Source of the DNA: Variovorax paradoxus
GTDB taxonomy: Bacteria > Pseudomonadota > Gammaproteobacteria > Burkholderiales > Burkholderiaceae_C
DNA: 64,000 bases
NCBI RefSeq assembly: GCF_024734665.1
Contig: NZ_CP102931.1
Location: 2,354,001-2,418,000 of the forward strand
Direction of reading: 5' to 3'
Shown: positions 26,846 through 35,692 of the stretch, piece by piece
How positions within the stretch are numbered: the first letter of the stretch is position 1
How the letters are laid out: each line of letters starts with the position of its first letter
The notes under the pieces: generated by a model
Databases searched by the model: none
Told to the model about the DNA's origin: nothing
The model's input: only the letters and a program-made list of their open reading frames with translations
Program-made: the position numbers and the translations under genes

Positions 26846-28585
26846 ATGCAGCATTTTCGATTTTCATTGTCGGCGCTTTCGTTGGGCGTCGCGCTCGCCC
26901 TTGGTGCGCAGGCGCACGCCGAAACGATCAAGAAGCCCCAACTCGATCAGCTCGCCGCCGCGTGGCAGGCCGGCAAGCCGCCCGCGGACTTCAACGCCTT
27001 CCTTGCGCAGGCCGCAAAGAGCCAGCCCGCATTGCAGGGCAGCGTGAATGCGTACCGCAGCAAGAAGGCCTCGCTGGCCGGCGACGACCTCGTCAACATC
27101 GCGCGCCTGCTTGGTCTCTACAACCGCCTGAAGAACCAGCAGGCAGTGATTGCGAGCATCGGCACCATGGTGGCGATTCCGACGGTGCGCAACGTGCAGG
27201 TGCCACCCCATGAGAGCGCGCCGATCATCGAGTTCGGCCAGCTGGTGCAGAAGATGGCGAATGATTTCCGGCTGGCCTACCGCAACGTCGACAACCGCAT
27301 CTTCGAAGTCAGCCTGAAGGGCAAGGGCAGCGAGGAGTTCGGCATCCTCACGCATTCCGACGTGGTGCCCGCGGTGCTGTCCGAGTGGGTGCTCGATGAC
27401 GGCACGCGGCTCGACCCCTTCAAGATGACCCGAGTGGGCGACTTTCTCTACGGTCGCGGCACCATCGACGACAAGGGCTCCATCGCCGCCGTGCTCTATG
27501 CGATGAAGGCCGTGAAGGAAAGCGGCCTGCCCATCGAACGCAGCATCCGCCTGATGATCGAGACCACCGAGGAAACCGGCGGCGATGCGATGCAGTACTA
27601 CCGCACCAAGACGCAGCTGCCGGCCTACAACATCGTGCTCGACAGCAAGTACCCGGCCGTGGTGGCCGAGAAGGGCTCGGGCGCGCTGAAGGTGCTGTTC
27701 CCGGCAGAGCAGGCGGATGGTGCATCGACCGCCATCACAGCCATGAGCGGCGCCGCATCAGCCAACGCGATTTCGCAGACGGCGATGGCCACGCTCAAGG
27801 GCGGCGATCTTGTGGCCGTGCTCGCGAAGCTCGAAGCAGCAAAGCCGGCCTTCCTGCAGAAGTACGAAGGGCTGGGCGGCAAGTTCGCCATCGACATCTC
27901 GCGCGGCACTGATAGCGTCGAGCTGAAAGTGACGGGCGTCTCGGCCCACGGCTCACGGCCAGAGGAGGGCGTGAACCCGCTGCCGCGCCTCGCGCTGTTC
28001 CTGCAGGAGTCCGGAGTGCCACTGGCCGCCAACCACTACCTGAAGGCCGTGAAGTACATCGACGCGCTCTACGGCACCGGCTACCTCGGCGAGAAGATGG
28101 GCCTGGGCTATGCCGACGACTTCATGGGCCCGCTGACCTTCTCGCCCAACCTCGTGCGCATGGGCGGCGACGGCAGGCTCGAAGTCACGGTCAACGCGCG
28201 CATGCCGCGCGGGCGCACACCCGACGAGCTGAAGGCGCAGGTCACGTCGAAGATCGACGCGTGGGCGAGTGCGAACAACGTGAAGCTCGAGGTCGCCTAC
28301 GACCAGGGCAACTGGATGGCGCGCGACCCCAAGGGCGCGTGGCTCTCGACCCTGTTGAACATCTACGGCGACACCACCGGCCTCGAGGCCAAGCCGGTGC
28401 CCACGGCCGGCAGCACCACCGCGAAGCTGATGCCCAACGCCATCAACTTCGGCCCCGCGATGCCCGGCAAGAAGTACACGGCGCACAACGCCAAGGAGTA
28501 CAAGGAAGTGCCCGATCTCGACGCCGACATGCAGATGTTCACCGAGATGCTGGTGCGCATCGGCAACCTGCAGCAGATGCAGTAA
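26846..28585 (+). CDS. Exported M20-family metallopeptidase/dipeptidase (copy 1)
   Basis: 579 residues with a signal peptide (FSLSALSLGVALALGAQAHA, cleaved before ETIKKP). Catalytic core: metal ligand His170 in LTHSDVVPA, Asp208 in GTIDDKG, and Glu242-Glu243 in ETTEETGGDA, all of M20 type. The catalytic region spans about 150-560, with a dimerisation insert between. It acts in the periplasm on peptides or aminoacylated compounds; substrate unknown. It is divergent from tag, and a second copy of equal length lies downstream. Start chosen at ATGCAGCAT after GAGGGAGACC. Confidence 0.9.
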   Translation: MQHFRFSLSALSLGVALALGAQAHAETIKKPQLDQLAAAWQAGKPPADFNAFLAQAAKSQPALQGSVNAYRSKKASLAGDDLVNIARLLGLYNRLKNQQAVIASIGTMVAIPTVRNVQVPPHESAPIIEFGQLVQKMANDFRLAYRNVDNRIFEVSLKGKGSEEFGILTHSDVVPAVLSEWVLDDGTRLDPFKMTRVGDFLYGRGTIDDKGSIAAVLYAMKAVKESGLPIERSIRLMIETTEETGGDAMQYYRTKTQLPAYNIVLDSKYPAVVAEKGSGALKVLFPAEQADGASTAITAMSGAASANAISQTAMATLKGGDLVAVLAKLEAAKPAFLQKYEGLGGKFAIDISRGTDSVELKVTGVSAHGSRPEEGVNPLPRLALFLQESGVPLAANHYLKAVKYIDALYGTGYLGEKMGLGYADDFMGPLTFSPNLVRMGGDGRLEVTVNARMPRGRTPDELKAQVTSKIDAWASANNVKLEVAYDQGNWMARDPKGAWLSTLLNIYGDTTGLEAKPVPTAGSTTAKLMPNAINFGPAMPGKKYTAHNAKEYKEVPDLDADMQMFTEMLVRIGNLQQMQ

Positions 28586-28590
28586 CGCGT

Positions 28591-28620
28591 GGGGTTGGCG
28601 AACTTAAAGCCGCGCTTTTT
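28591..28620 (-). pseudogene. Short degenerate scar of the tag gene
   Basis: GGGG-N4-CGAACTT.AAGCCGCGCTT.TT matches 26301-26330 inside tag (the KKRGFKF part of the protein on the minus strand) at 24 of the 26 bases outside a 4-base variable stretch, with the same spacing and orientation. It begins 6 bases after the stop of peptidase copy 1. It is the remainder of a duplicated tag copy, not a functional gene. Confidence 0.65.
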
Positions 28621-28722
28621 CACTAGTGCGCAACGTTTCTTCGTAGTGCGCAGGGCCCTGTCGCAACGCGTGGCTCGGGTATCGTCGAAGGCTTCCATTT
28701 TTGTGAAAAGGGAGTCACGCAC

Positions 28723-30462
28723 ATGCTGCAATTTCGCTTCTCGTTGCCGGCCCTCACCATGGGCTTGATGGCAGTTGGCCTCACCGCACCGGCCTTCGCA
28801 GAGACGCTCAAGAAACCCGCGCTCGACCAGTTGGCCGCAGCCTGGCAAGGCGGCAAGCCCGCGTCCAGCTTCAACGCTTTTCTGGCCCAGGCCGAGAAGG
28901 CCAACCCCGAGCTGAAACCCGCGGTGGCCGCCTATCGCAAGAAGGCTCCGCTGGCCGGCGACGACCTCACCAACATCGCGCGCCTGCTGGGCCTGTACAA
29001 CCGCCTGCACAACCAGAAGGCTGTGATCGCGAGCCTCGGTGCCATGGTGGCGCTGCCGACGGCGCGCAACGTGCAGATTCCGCCGCACGAAAACCCGACG
29101 ATCATCGACTTCGGCAAGCTGGTCGAGAAGATGGCGCGCGACTTCGGGCTTGCGTACCGCAACGTCGACAACCGCATCTTCGAAGTCAGCCTCAAGGGCA
29201 AGGGCACTGAAGAGTTCGGCATCCTCACGCATTCCGATGTGGTGCCCGCCGTGCTGTCCGAGTGGGTGCTCGACGACGGCACGCGGCTCGATCCGTTCAC
29301 CATGGTGCGCGTGGGCGACCGCCTCTACGGCCGCGGCACCATCGACGACAAGGGCTCGATTGCCGCTGTGCTCTACGCAATGAAGACGGTGAAGGAAAGC
29401 GGCCTGCCGATCCAGCGCACCATGCGCCTGATGATCGAGACCACCGAGGAAACCGGCGGCGACGCTATGGAGTACTACCGCGGCAAGGTGCCGCTGCCGG
29501 CCTACAACATCGTGCTCGACAGTGGCTACCCCGCAGTCGTGGCCGAGAAAGGCGCGGGCTCGCTGAGCGTGTTCTTCCCCGCGGAGAAGACCGATGCCTC
29601 AGTCACTGCGATTACCGACATGGGCGCCGCCGCCGCAGTCAATGCGATTTCACAGACTGCCACAGCCACGCTCAAGGGCGGCGACCTTGCGGCAGTGCTC
29701 GCAAAACTCGAAGCCGCGAAACCGGCCTTCCTGCAGAAGTACGAACCGCAGGGCGGCAAGTTTGCGATTGCCATCACGCGTGACGGGGACAGCATCGCCA
29801 TCAAGGTCACCGGCACGTCGGCCCATGGCTCGGAGCCCCAGAACGGCGTGAATCCGCTGCCGCGGCTGGGCCTGTTCCTGCTGGAGTCCGGCGTGACCTT
29901 GGCCGACAACCAGTTCTTGAAGGCGGTGAAGTACGTCGACGCGCTCTACGGTACCGGCTACCTTGGCGAGAAGATCGGCCTGGGCTACAGGGACGACTTC
30001 ATGGGGCCACTGACCTTTTCTCCCAACCTGATTCGCACCGGTGCCGACGGCCGGCTGGTCGTGGCGGTCAACACGCGCATGCCGCGCGGCCGCACGCCCG
30101 AAGAACTCAAGACGCAAGTCACCGCGAAGATCAACGACTGGGCCGCCGCGAACAAGGCCAGCGTCGAGATCAAGTACGACCAGGGCAACTGGATGGCGCG
30201 CGACCCTTCTGGCCAGTGGCTGACGACGCTGCTCAACATCTACGGCGACACCACCGGCCTCGAAGCCAAGCCGGTGTCCGCCGCCGGCGCCACCACGGCC
30301 AAGCAGATGCCCAACGCGATCAGCTTCGGCCCCGGCATGCCCGGCAAGAAGTACACGGGGCACAACGCCAAGGAGTACAAGGAAGTGCCCGACCTCGACG
30401 CCGATCTGCAGATGTTCACCGAGATGCTGGTGCGCATCGGCAACCTGCAGCAGATGCAGTAG
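28723..30462 (+). CDS. Exported M20-family metallopeptidase/dipeptidase (copy 2)
   Basis: 579 residues, the same length as copy 1, with all motifs at the same positions: His170 in LTHSDVVPA, GTIDDKG, ETTEETGGDA. The signal peptide differs (FSLPALTMGLMAVGLTAPAFA). The C-terminal ends of the two copies are almost identical (the final GNLQQMQ is shared). It is a tandem paralogue in the same orientation, 138 bases downstream. Different substrates or expression levels may distinguish the copies. Confidence 0.9.
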   Translation: MLQFRFSLPALTMGLMAVGLTAPAFAETLKKPALDQLAAAWQGGKPASSFNAFLAQAEKANPELKPAVAAYRKKAPLAGDDLTNIARLLGLYNRLHNQKAVIASLGAMVALPTARNVQIPPHENPTIIDFGKLVEKMARDFGLAYRNVDNRIFEVSLKGKGTEEFGILTHSDVVPAVLSEWVLDDGTRLDPFTMVRVGDRLYGRGTIDDKGSIAAVLYAMKTVKESGLPIQRTMRLMIETTEETGGDAMEYYRGKVPLPAYNIVLDSGYPAVVAEKGAGSLSVFFPAEKTDASVTAITDMGAAAAVNAISQTATATLKGGDLAAVLAKLEAAKPAFLQKYEPQGGKFAIAITRDGDSIAIKVTGTSAHGSEPQNGVNPLPRLGLFLLESGVTLADNQFLKAVKYVDALYGTGYLGEKIGLGYRDDFMGPLTFSPNLIRTGADGRLVVAVNTRMPRGRTPEELKTQVTAKINDWAAANKASVEIKYDQGNWMARDPSGQWLTTLLNIYGDTTGLEAKPVSAAGATTAKQMPNAISFGPGMPGKKYTGHNAKEYKEVPDLDADLQMFTEMLVRIGNLQQMQ

Positions 30463-30463
30463 C

Positions 30464-30781
30464 TCAGCGCAGGCCGCGCGCCTGCAGCACCGCCTTGAGC
30501 CGGCGCACCTCGTGCTGCAGGTCGAGGATCAGCGCGGCGGCGTCGAGCCCCACGCCGAAGTCGCGCTCCAGCCGGCGAGCTTCGAGCGCGTGCTGCAGGT
30601 CGGCGCTGGAGAACTGCCAGCGCTCGGGCTGGGTCTCGGTCGTTTCGATCCGCAGGATGCCGACCTCGACCAGTTGCACGACCCAGGCGGTGTCGGCGCC
30701 AACGGCGTGCGCCAGTTCACTCGCCGCGAGCGGTTGCGAGGCGCTGACGGCGGTGGCGGTTGTGACAGTGAAATTCACCAT
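30464..30781 (-). CDS. cbpM: Chaperone modulator CbpM
   Basis: 105 residues. The opening acidic/hydrophobic segment (LAASELAHAVGADTAWVVQLVEVGIL), ERWQFSSADLQHALEARRLERDFGVGL and the C-terminal coiled helix LQHEVRRLKAVLQARG match CbpM/MerR-type HTH proteins. In E. coli CbpM binds the J domain of CbpA and blocks its co-chaperone and DNA-binding activity. It starts 2 bases after cbpA, as in the E. coli pair, so it is in the same operon. Confidence 0.93.
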   Translation of the reverse strand: MVNFTVTTATAVSASQPLAASELAHAVGADTAWVVQLVEVGILRIETTETQPERWQFSSADLQHALEARRLERDFGVGLDAAALILDLQHEVRRLKAVLQARGLR

Positions 30782-30783
30782 GC

Positions 30784-31746
30784 TCAGACTCCCAGATGCT
30801 GGCGTGGGTGGAACGATGCCGTGGCTTGCGCCAGCTGTTCGTAGGCCTTGCGCGCATCGTCGCTGTCGGCGGGCGGCAGCGCAATGTCGAGCAGCAGGTA
30901 CAGGTCACCGGGCGTCTTGCCTGCGAAGCCCCGGCCCTTGAGCCGCAGCTTCAGGCCGTTGCGCGCGTTGCGCGGCACGGTCACTTCGACCACGCCGCCG
31001 GTAGGTGTTGGCACCTGCACCTGTGCGCCCAGCGCGGCCTCGGTGGGCGTGATGGGCAGCGTCATGTACAGGTCGCGCTCTTCCACGCGGTACAGCTTGT
31101 GCGGCGCGATGCGCACTTCGAGGTACAGGTCGCCCGGCGGCTCGCCGCCGTGGCCGGGCATGCCTTGCCCCGCGAGGCGGATGAACTGGCCCGGGTGCAC
31201 GCCTGGCGGGATCTTCACGCTGAGCGTGCGGTTCTCCCACTGCGGGTGGCCCTGTGCGTCGACGGTCTGCGCACGCAGCGTGATCTCGCGTTCGGCGCCG
31301 TTGAGCGCGTCTTCGAGCGTGATCTCGATGGCCGCGTGATGGTCTTCGCCGCGCGCGCGGAAGTTCTGGCGCGCGGCGCCGCGGCGTTCGGCCTCGCCGA
31401 ACAGCGACGAGAAGAACTCGCTGAAGTCGGCATGGTCGGCCGGGCCCTGGCGCGGGCCGCGGTGAAACTCGAAGCCTTCGTCCCAGCCCGGCGGCGGCTG
31501 GAAGTCGCCCTCGGGGTGGCCTCCGCGCGCGACGCGGTCGGCCAGCGCGTCGTAGGCGGCGCGCTTTTCCTTGTCGCCAAGCACGTCCTTGGCCTCGTTG
31601 AGGTCGCGCATGCGCTTCTCGGCGTCAGGCTCGGTGCTGACGTCGGGGTGGTACTTGCGGGCGAGCTTGCGGTAGGCCTTGCGCACTTCGTCGTCGGACG
31701 CGGTGCGGTCGATGCCCAGTGCGCTGTAGTAGTCCTTGAATTCCAT
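30784..31746 (-). CDS. cbpA: DnaJ-like curved-DNA-binding co-chaperone CbpA
   Basis: 320 residues: an N-terminal J domain (residues 1-70; DYYSALGIDRTASDDEVRKAYRKLARKYHPDVS with the HPD motif), a Gly/Phe linker (about 80-130), and two C-terminal beta-sandwich substrate domains (IPPGVHPGQFIRLAGQGMPGHGG, VEVTVPRNARNGLKLRLKG). There is no zinc-finger domain, which marks CbpA rather than DnaJ. It stimulates DnaK ATPase. It lies directly upstream of cbpM. Confidence 0.95.
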   Translation of the reverse strand: MEFKDYYSALGIDRTASDDEVRKAYRKLARKYHPDVSTEPDAEKRMRDLNEAKDVLGDKEKRAAYDALADRVARGGHPEGDFQPPPGWDEGFEFHRGPRQGPADHADFSEFFSSLFGEAERRGAARQNFRARGEDHHAAIEITLEDALNGAEREITLRAQTVDAQGHPQWENRTLSVKIPPGVHPGQFIRLAGQGMPGHGGEPPGDLYLEVRIAPHKLYRVEERDLYMTLPITPTEAALGAQVQVPTPTGGVVEVTVPRNARNGLKLRLKGRGFAGKTPGDLYLLLDIALPPADSDDARKAYEQLAQATASFHPRQHLGV

Positions 31747-31811
31747 GGTGTTTGGCGGTTCGTTGGGTGGACGGCAACAAGGCCCGGGGGCTACGGGGGC
31801 TATGGGGGCGG

Positions 31812-32456
31812 CTAGGCCAGGGCTGCGTCGCCGTCGGCTTGCCGCAGCAGCGGCGTCACGGCCCATGTGGGGCCGCGGCGCTCGAAACGCAAGGGCTGCG
31901 CATTGCCGAGCAGGCCGATGTCGACAGGCACGCCCAGCAGGGCGGCCAGCGCGTAGAGCGTGCCGCCGTGCGCCACCACCAGCACCGGGGCGGGCAGCCG
32001 CAGGGCTGTGTCGAGCGCGTCGCGCGTGCGGGTGACGAACTGCGTGAGCGTTTCGCCACCCTCGGGCTCGCAGGCCCAGTCGATGTTGGCGGACGAGGTG
32101 CCGATCAGCGCGCCGAAGTTGCGCTCGCGCAGCGCAGCCTGCGCTGCCGGTACGAGCTTCAGCGTCGTGGCCACGGTGTACGCGGTGTCGTGCGCGCGCC
32201 GCGCGTCGCTGCACACGACGGTGCTGATCGGCTCGCCGGCCAGCAGCCCGGCGGCGCGCGCGGCCTGCTGCAGACCAAGCTCGCTCAGGGGCTCGTCCAC
32301 CGCCTGAAAGATGCGCAACGCATTGCGGCCGGTCTGCCCGTGGCGCAGGAAGTAGAAGTGATCGCAGGCTGGCGACAGCGGTTTCGCCGCCGCGATGCGG
32401 ATCAGCTCGTCGAGCCCGCTCGCGGCGGTGTGGGAAAGGGCGGTTTGCTGTGACAT
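31812..32456 (-). CDS. Histidine phosphatase family protein
   Basis: 214 residues of the phosphoglycerate-mutase-like superfamily: the catalytic FLRHGQT (phosphohistidine, about residue 39) and the second catalytic His in VLVVAHGGTLYALAAL. The distal glutamate of dPGM (PALRERNFGALIG) is present. Cytosolic; substrate unknown (small phosphate esters or a nucleotide are usual). It lies between cbpA and the acylase on the same strand and could share a transcript with either. Confidence 0.88.
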   Translation of the reverse strand: MSQQTALSHTAASGLDELIRIAAAKPLSPACDHFYFLRHGQTGRNALRIFQAVDEPLSELGLQQAARAAGLLAGEPISTVVCSDARRAHDTAYTVATTLKLVPAAQAALRERNFGALIGTSSANIDWACEPEGGETLTQFVTRTRDALDTALRLPAPVLVVAHGGTLYALAALLGVPVDIGLLGNAQPLRFERRGPTWAVTPLLRQADGDAALA

Positions 32457-32469
32457 GGATGGGGTGGTG

Positions 32470-34872
32470 TCAGTACGCGAGCTGCAACGGCGTGCCCTCG
32501 CGCTGCGCCCGCACGTCGGCGGGGTGGAAAGGCAGCGGGTGCCATTGCTTGGCCGCGAACAGCGGCAACTGGTCGTAGGCGTGCGGCGAAGCCGGGTCGC
32601 TGCTCTGGCCGTAGGTCAGCAGGCCTTGAGCGACCGGGCCGTTGGCGTCGAAGGTCACGACCTGCATGTAGCTGCTGCCATAGTTGACGTTGTAGCCCTT
32701 CGGGTCGATCAGCGACTGGCCCTGCGACTCCAGCTTGTTGAGCACGCCCTCGAACTCGTCGCCGCCGTGCAGCGCGATCTTCTGGTCGCGCACCAGGCGC
32801 GACTGCGGCACGCCCAGCGGCACGTCGGCCGCGAAGCCGGCGGTGCGCAGGATGCCGACCGCGTCGCCCAGCGCCTTGAACACGGCCTCGCGCGTGGCCG
32901 GCGTGGCCATGTCGAGCCCGGCCGGCGTCGTCACCGGCTGCGCGGGGTCGAACGGCACGCGCCAGACCTTGGGCACGTCCTTCGTCTTGCGCCAGAACTC
33001 GCGGAACAGCGGTGCGCCCTTCGAGTCGGCATTGCTGGTGCGGTCCCAGGCGGTGAGCACGCGGCAGCCGAGCGCCTGATCGGTGGTGAGCGTGTTGCCG
33101 GCGGCACTGCAGGCGGCCTGCAGGTCGTTCATCACCAGCATGCCCGCGAGGTTCCTGTCGCGGAAGATCACGCTGCGCAGCTCGGCCGCGCCCATGCGGT
33201 TGCCGGGCAGGCCGTCGCTGCCCGCGAGCCGGCCCCGGATTTCCATGATCGCGCTGCGCGTGCGCAGCCGCTGCGGTACGCCCACCGGGCCCACCAACGG
33301 CGACACGCCAGCCATCGGCGCGGTGTCGGGGTTGCTGAGCCAGAAGCTGTCGTTGCTGTTCTGCACGTAGTCCGGTGTGATGAGAACCGGCATGCGCGCC
33401 GGCGCGATGATGCCGGGCGCTGCGGCCGTGCTGTCGCGGTTCCACGCGCAGGCGCTGCGCGAGCCATCGAGCACTGGCAGCCCTGCCGCGTTGAGCAGCG
33501 CGGCAGCGGCGGGCGAGGGCGCGCAGCTCTTGAGCATGTCGGCCGATACGTCGGGCACGACCGACAGGTCGGCGTACATCGCGTTGCCGTCGCGGTCGGC
33601 CGCGATGGTGTTGATCCACGGCATGCCCTGGTTGCCCATGGCGGCACGCAGCTCGGCCACGTTGCGGGCCAGCGCCATCTTCATCCAGCTCTCGGCCGAG
33701 CGCACATTGAGCGTGTTGGCGTCGCGGATGGCGTAGGCCTTCTGCGCGGTCCAGCCCAGGCCGGCGCGCGGCAGCGAGATCACCGGGCCCCAGTCGGTCG
33801 AATAGAAGGTGTGCTGCACCGGCGGCGTGCCGCTGCCAGTTGCCGCGGCGGGCAGTGCCACGGTGCGCGCGACCATCTTCTTCGGCTGGCCGTCGACCAG
33901 GTACACCGTCGGGTCGGCGGGGTCGAGCTTCAGTTCGTACAGCGTGAAGCGCTTGCCGGTCGATACGGTGTGCGTCCAGGCCACGTCCTTGTTGAAGCCG
34001 ATGGCCACCACCGGGCTCAGGCCGCCGGTGGCGCCCATCACGTCGAGCTTGCCGGGGATGGTGAGGTGCATCTCCCAGAAGCGGTTGGTGCCGGTCCATG
34101 GAAAGTGCGGGTTGCCCAGCAGCAGGCCACGGCCGTCCGGCGTGGCGTTGCGCCCGAACGCCCAGCCGTTGGAGCCGAGCTCGCCGCCCTCGGGGTTGGC
34201 GTTGAAGCTGTGGCGGCCGATTTCGGCCACGGCTTCCTTCAGGTCCACCGGCGCGGCACTGGTCTTGGCGCCGGGGGCGGGCGGCACCGCGGCGAGCACG
34301 GCGCCGGCCAGCGCGCCCAGGCCGCCCTGGATCATCGACATCTCGGTGGCGCGCGACAGGTCGCCGGCCGTCATCGGCCGCACCCAGGGCTTGCCGCGGC
34401 AGGCTTCGGGCAACCCGTTGGGGCCGGCGTCTTGCAGGTAGCGGTTGTAGCCGGCCACGTAGCCGCGCAGCGCGGCCTGCACGTCGGGGCTCGTGGTAGC
34501 GCCTGCACGCGCCAGCGCGGCGTCGTCCATGTGATAGCGGATGAACAGGTCAATCTGCGCATTCGGCGCGCGGCCCAGGCCCAGGTCGCCGGTGTTCTGC
34601 GCGCCCAGGAACTGCGAGCGCTCGCCGCGCAGCGTGAGCAGGTGCTCGGCCGTCTGGCAGACGTTGTCCTGCGCATGCGCATAGGCGCTGCCGTACGCCA
34701 AGCCCTCGTAGTCCGGTGCGGTGATGTGCGGAATGCCGAAGGTGGTGCGCTCGATGGTCACGCTACGCCCGCCGGGCGGCGGCGTGCTCGCGCAGGCGGC
34801 AAGCAGGGCGACCAGGCCCACGGAAAGGGCCGTGAGCGAAAACCGGGAAGGCGTGGCGTTCTTCGATGTCAT
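32470..34872 (-). CDS. Penicillin/AHL acylase family lipoprotein (Ntn hydrolase)
   Basis: 800 residues with a lipobox (VALLAAC, Cys27), so probably anchored in the outer or inner membrane. It is a heterodimer precursor: the alpha part ends near residue 233, and the beta part starts with the catalytic Ser234 in GELGSNGWAFG followed by LLLGNPHFPW. This is the Ntn-hydrolase layout of penicillin acylase, aculeacin acylase and AHL acylases such as PvdQ. It cleaves an amide; quorum-signal hydrolysis is possible but not proved. Start chosen at MTSKNATP. Confidence 0.9.
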   Translation of the reverse strand: MTSKNATPSRFSLTALSVGLVALLAACASTPPPGGRSVTIERTTFGIPHITAPDYEGLAYGSAYAHAQDNVCQTAEHLLTLRGERSQFLGAQNTGDLGLGRAPNAQIDLFIRYHMDDAALARAGATTSPDVQAALRGYVAGYNRYLQDAGPNGLPEACRGKPWVRPMTAGDLSRATEMSMIQGGLGALAGAVLAAVPPAPGAKTSAAPVDLKEAVAEIGRHSFNANPEGGELGSNGWAFGRNATPDGRGLLLGNPHFPWTGTNRFWEMHLTIPGKLDVMGATGGLSPVVAIGFNKDVAWTHTVSTGKRFTLYELKLDPADPTVYLVDGQPKKMVARTVALPAAATGSGTPPVQHTFYSTDWGPVISLPRAGLGWTAQKAYAIRDANTLNVRSAESWMKMALARNVAELRAAMGNQGMPWINTIAADRDGNAMYADLSVVPDVSADMLKSCAPSPAAAALLNAAGLPVLDGSRSACAWNRDSTAAAPGIIAPARMPVLITPDYVQNSNDSFWLSNPDTAPMAGVSPLVGPVGVPQRLRTRSAIMEIRGRLAGSDGLPGNRMGAAELRSVIFRDRNLAGMLVMNDLQAACSAAGNTLTTDQALGCRVLTAWDRTSNADSKGAPLFREFWRKTKDVPKVWRVPFDPAQPVTTPAGLDMATPATREAVFKALGDAVGILRTAGFAADVPLGVPQSRLVRDQKIALHGGDEFEGVLNKLESQGQSLIDPKGYNVNYGSSYMQVVTFDANGPVAQGLLTYGQSSDPASPHAYDQLPLFAAKQWHPLPFHPADVRAQREGTPLQLAY

Positions 34873-34977
34873 GCGGGCGTCTCTCTTATTGGAAAGGAAC
34901 AAGGAAGCCGATTAAAGGACGTACCTTTGCCGCGCGTTGTCACAAGCGCGGCACGCCGCGCCGAGTCGAGTGAGCGG

Positions 34978-35616
34978 TCAGAACTTCGGGATTCGCAGCG
35001 TCTTGCTGATCATGAGCGTGCCCGAGAGCGCGAAGAGCAGCGTGAGCGGATGCAACTGCCACGGCCCGATGACCCAGGCGCCGCCCCACAAGGCGCTGCC
35101 GATGTGGCCCTGCCAGGCCGCGTATGCCAGCACGCCCACCAGCACCACGCTGGTCGGGATGGGGGTGCCCTCGAAGTACTTCACCTTGTCGGAGCCGGCC
35201 GACAGTGACTCGGCCGTCACGTTGAAGCGCGCGAGCCGGCTCACGCCGCAGCCCACGAAATAGATCAGGATCACGCAGTCCCAGCCGCCGTTCAGCCCGG
35301 CCGCGAAGCCGAGCGCGGCGGGCGCCATGCCGAAGGAGATGATGTCGGCCAGCGAGTCGAGCTCGCGCCCGAGCGCGGATTGCGTCTGGCGCCAGCGCGC
35401 GATGCGGCCGTCGAGCACGTCGAAGATGAACGCTGCCGGCGCGAGCGCGGCCGACCACAGGAACTGCGCGAGCGACTGGCTCGCCATGAAGGCCATCGCG
35501 AGGAACACCGCGCCCACCCCGCAGGCTGCATTGCCGAGCGTGAAGGCATCGGCCAGGTGGAATTCCCGGAGCATCGAAAAATGCTTGCGGGTCGGCGCGG
35601 GGGAGGGAGTGGTCAT
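34978..35616 (-). CDS. pssA: CDP-diacylglycerol--serine O-phosphatidyltransferase
   Basis: 212 residues, integral membrane. The CDP-alcohol phosphatidyltransferase motif is complete: DVLDGRIARWRQTQSALGRELDSLAD, with Asp66, Asp69, Asp87 and Asp91 as metal and catalytic residues. Several hydrophobic segments follow. The start of the core (MLREFHLADAFTLGNAACG) matches class II (Bacillus-type) phosphatidylserine synthases. It makes phosphatidylserine, the precursor of phosphatidylethanolamine. Start chosen at MTTPSPAPT. Confidence 0.92.
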   Translation of the reverse strand: MTTPSPAPTRKHFSMLREFHLADAFTLGNAACGVGAVFLAMAFMASQSLAQFLWSAALAPAAFIFDVLDGRIARWRQTQSALGRELDSLADIISFGMAPAALGFAAGLNGGWDCVILIYFVGCGVSRLARFNVTAESLSAGSDKVKYFEGTPIPTSVVLVGVLAYAAWQGHIGSALWGGAWVIGPWQLHPLTLLFALSGTLMISKTLRIPKF

Positions 35617-35692
35617 GAAGGATGGGTTGGGCAAACGGCGAATGGACCGCACCTTAACCGAAGCGAAACGCGCTTCTTGTCAGCGCAGGGCG

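Noticed and set aside
32395..35208. A 937-residue open frame on the plus strand opposite the acylase
   Set aside because: The acylase on the minus strand has a lipobox and catalytic Ser, while this frame shows only His/Arg/Gly repeats without a fold; it is a shadow of codon bias.
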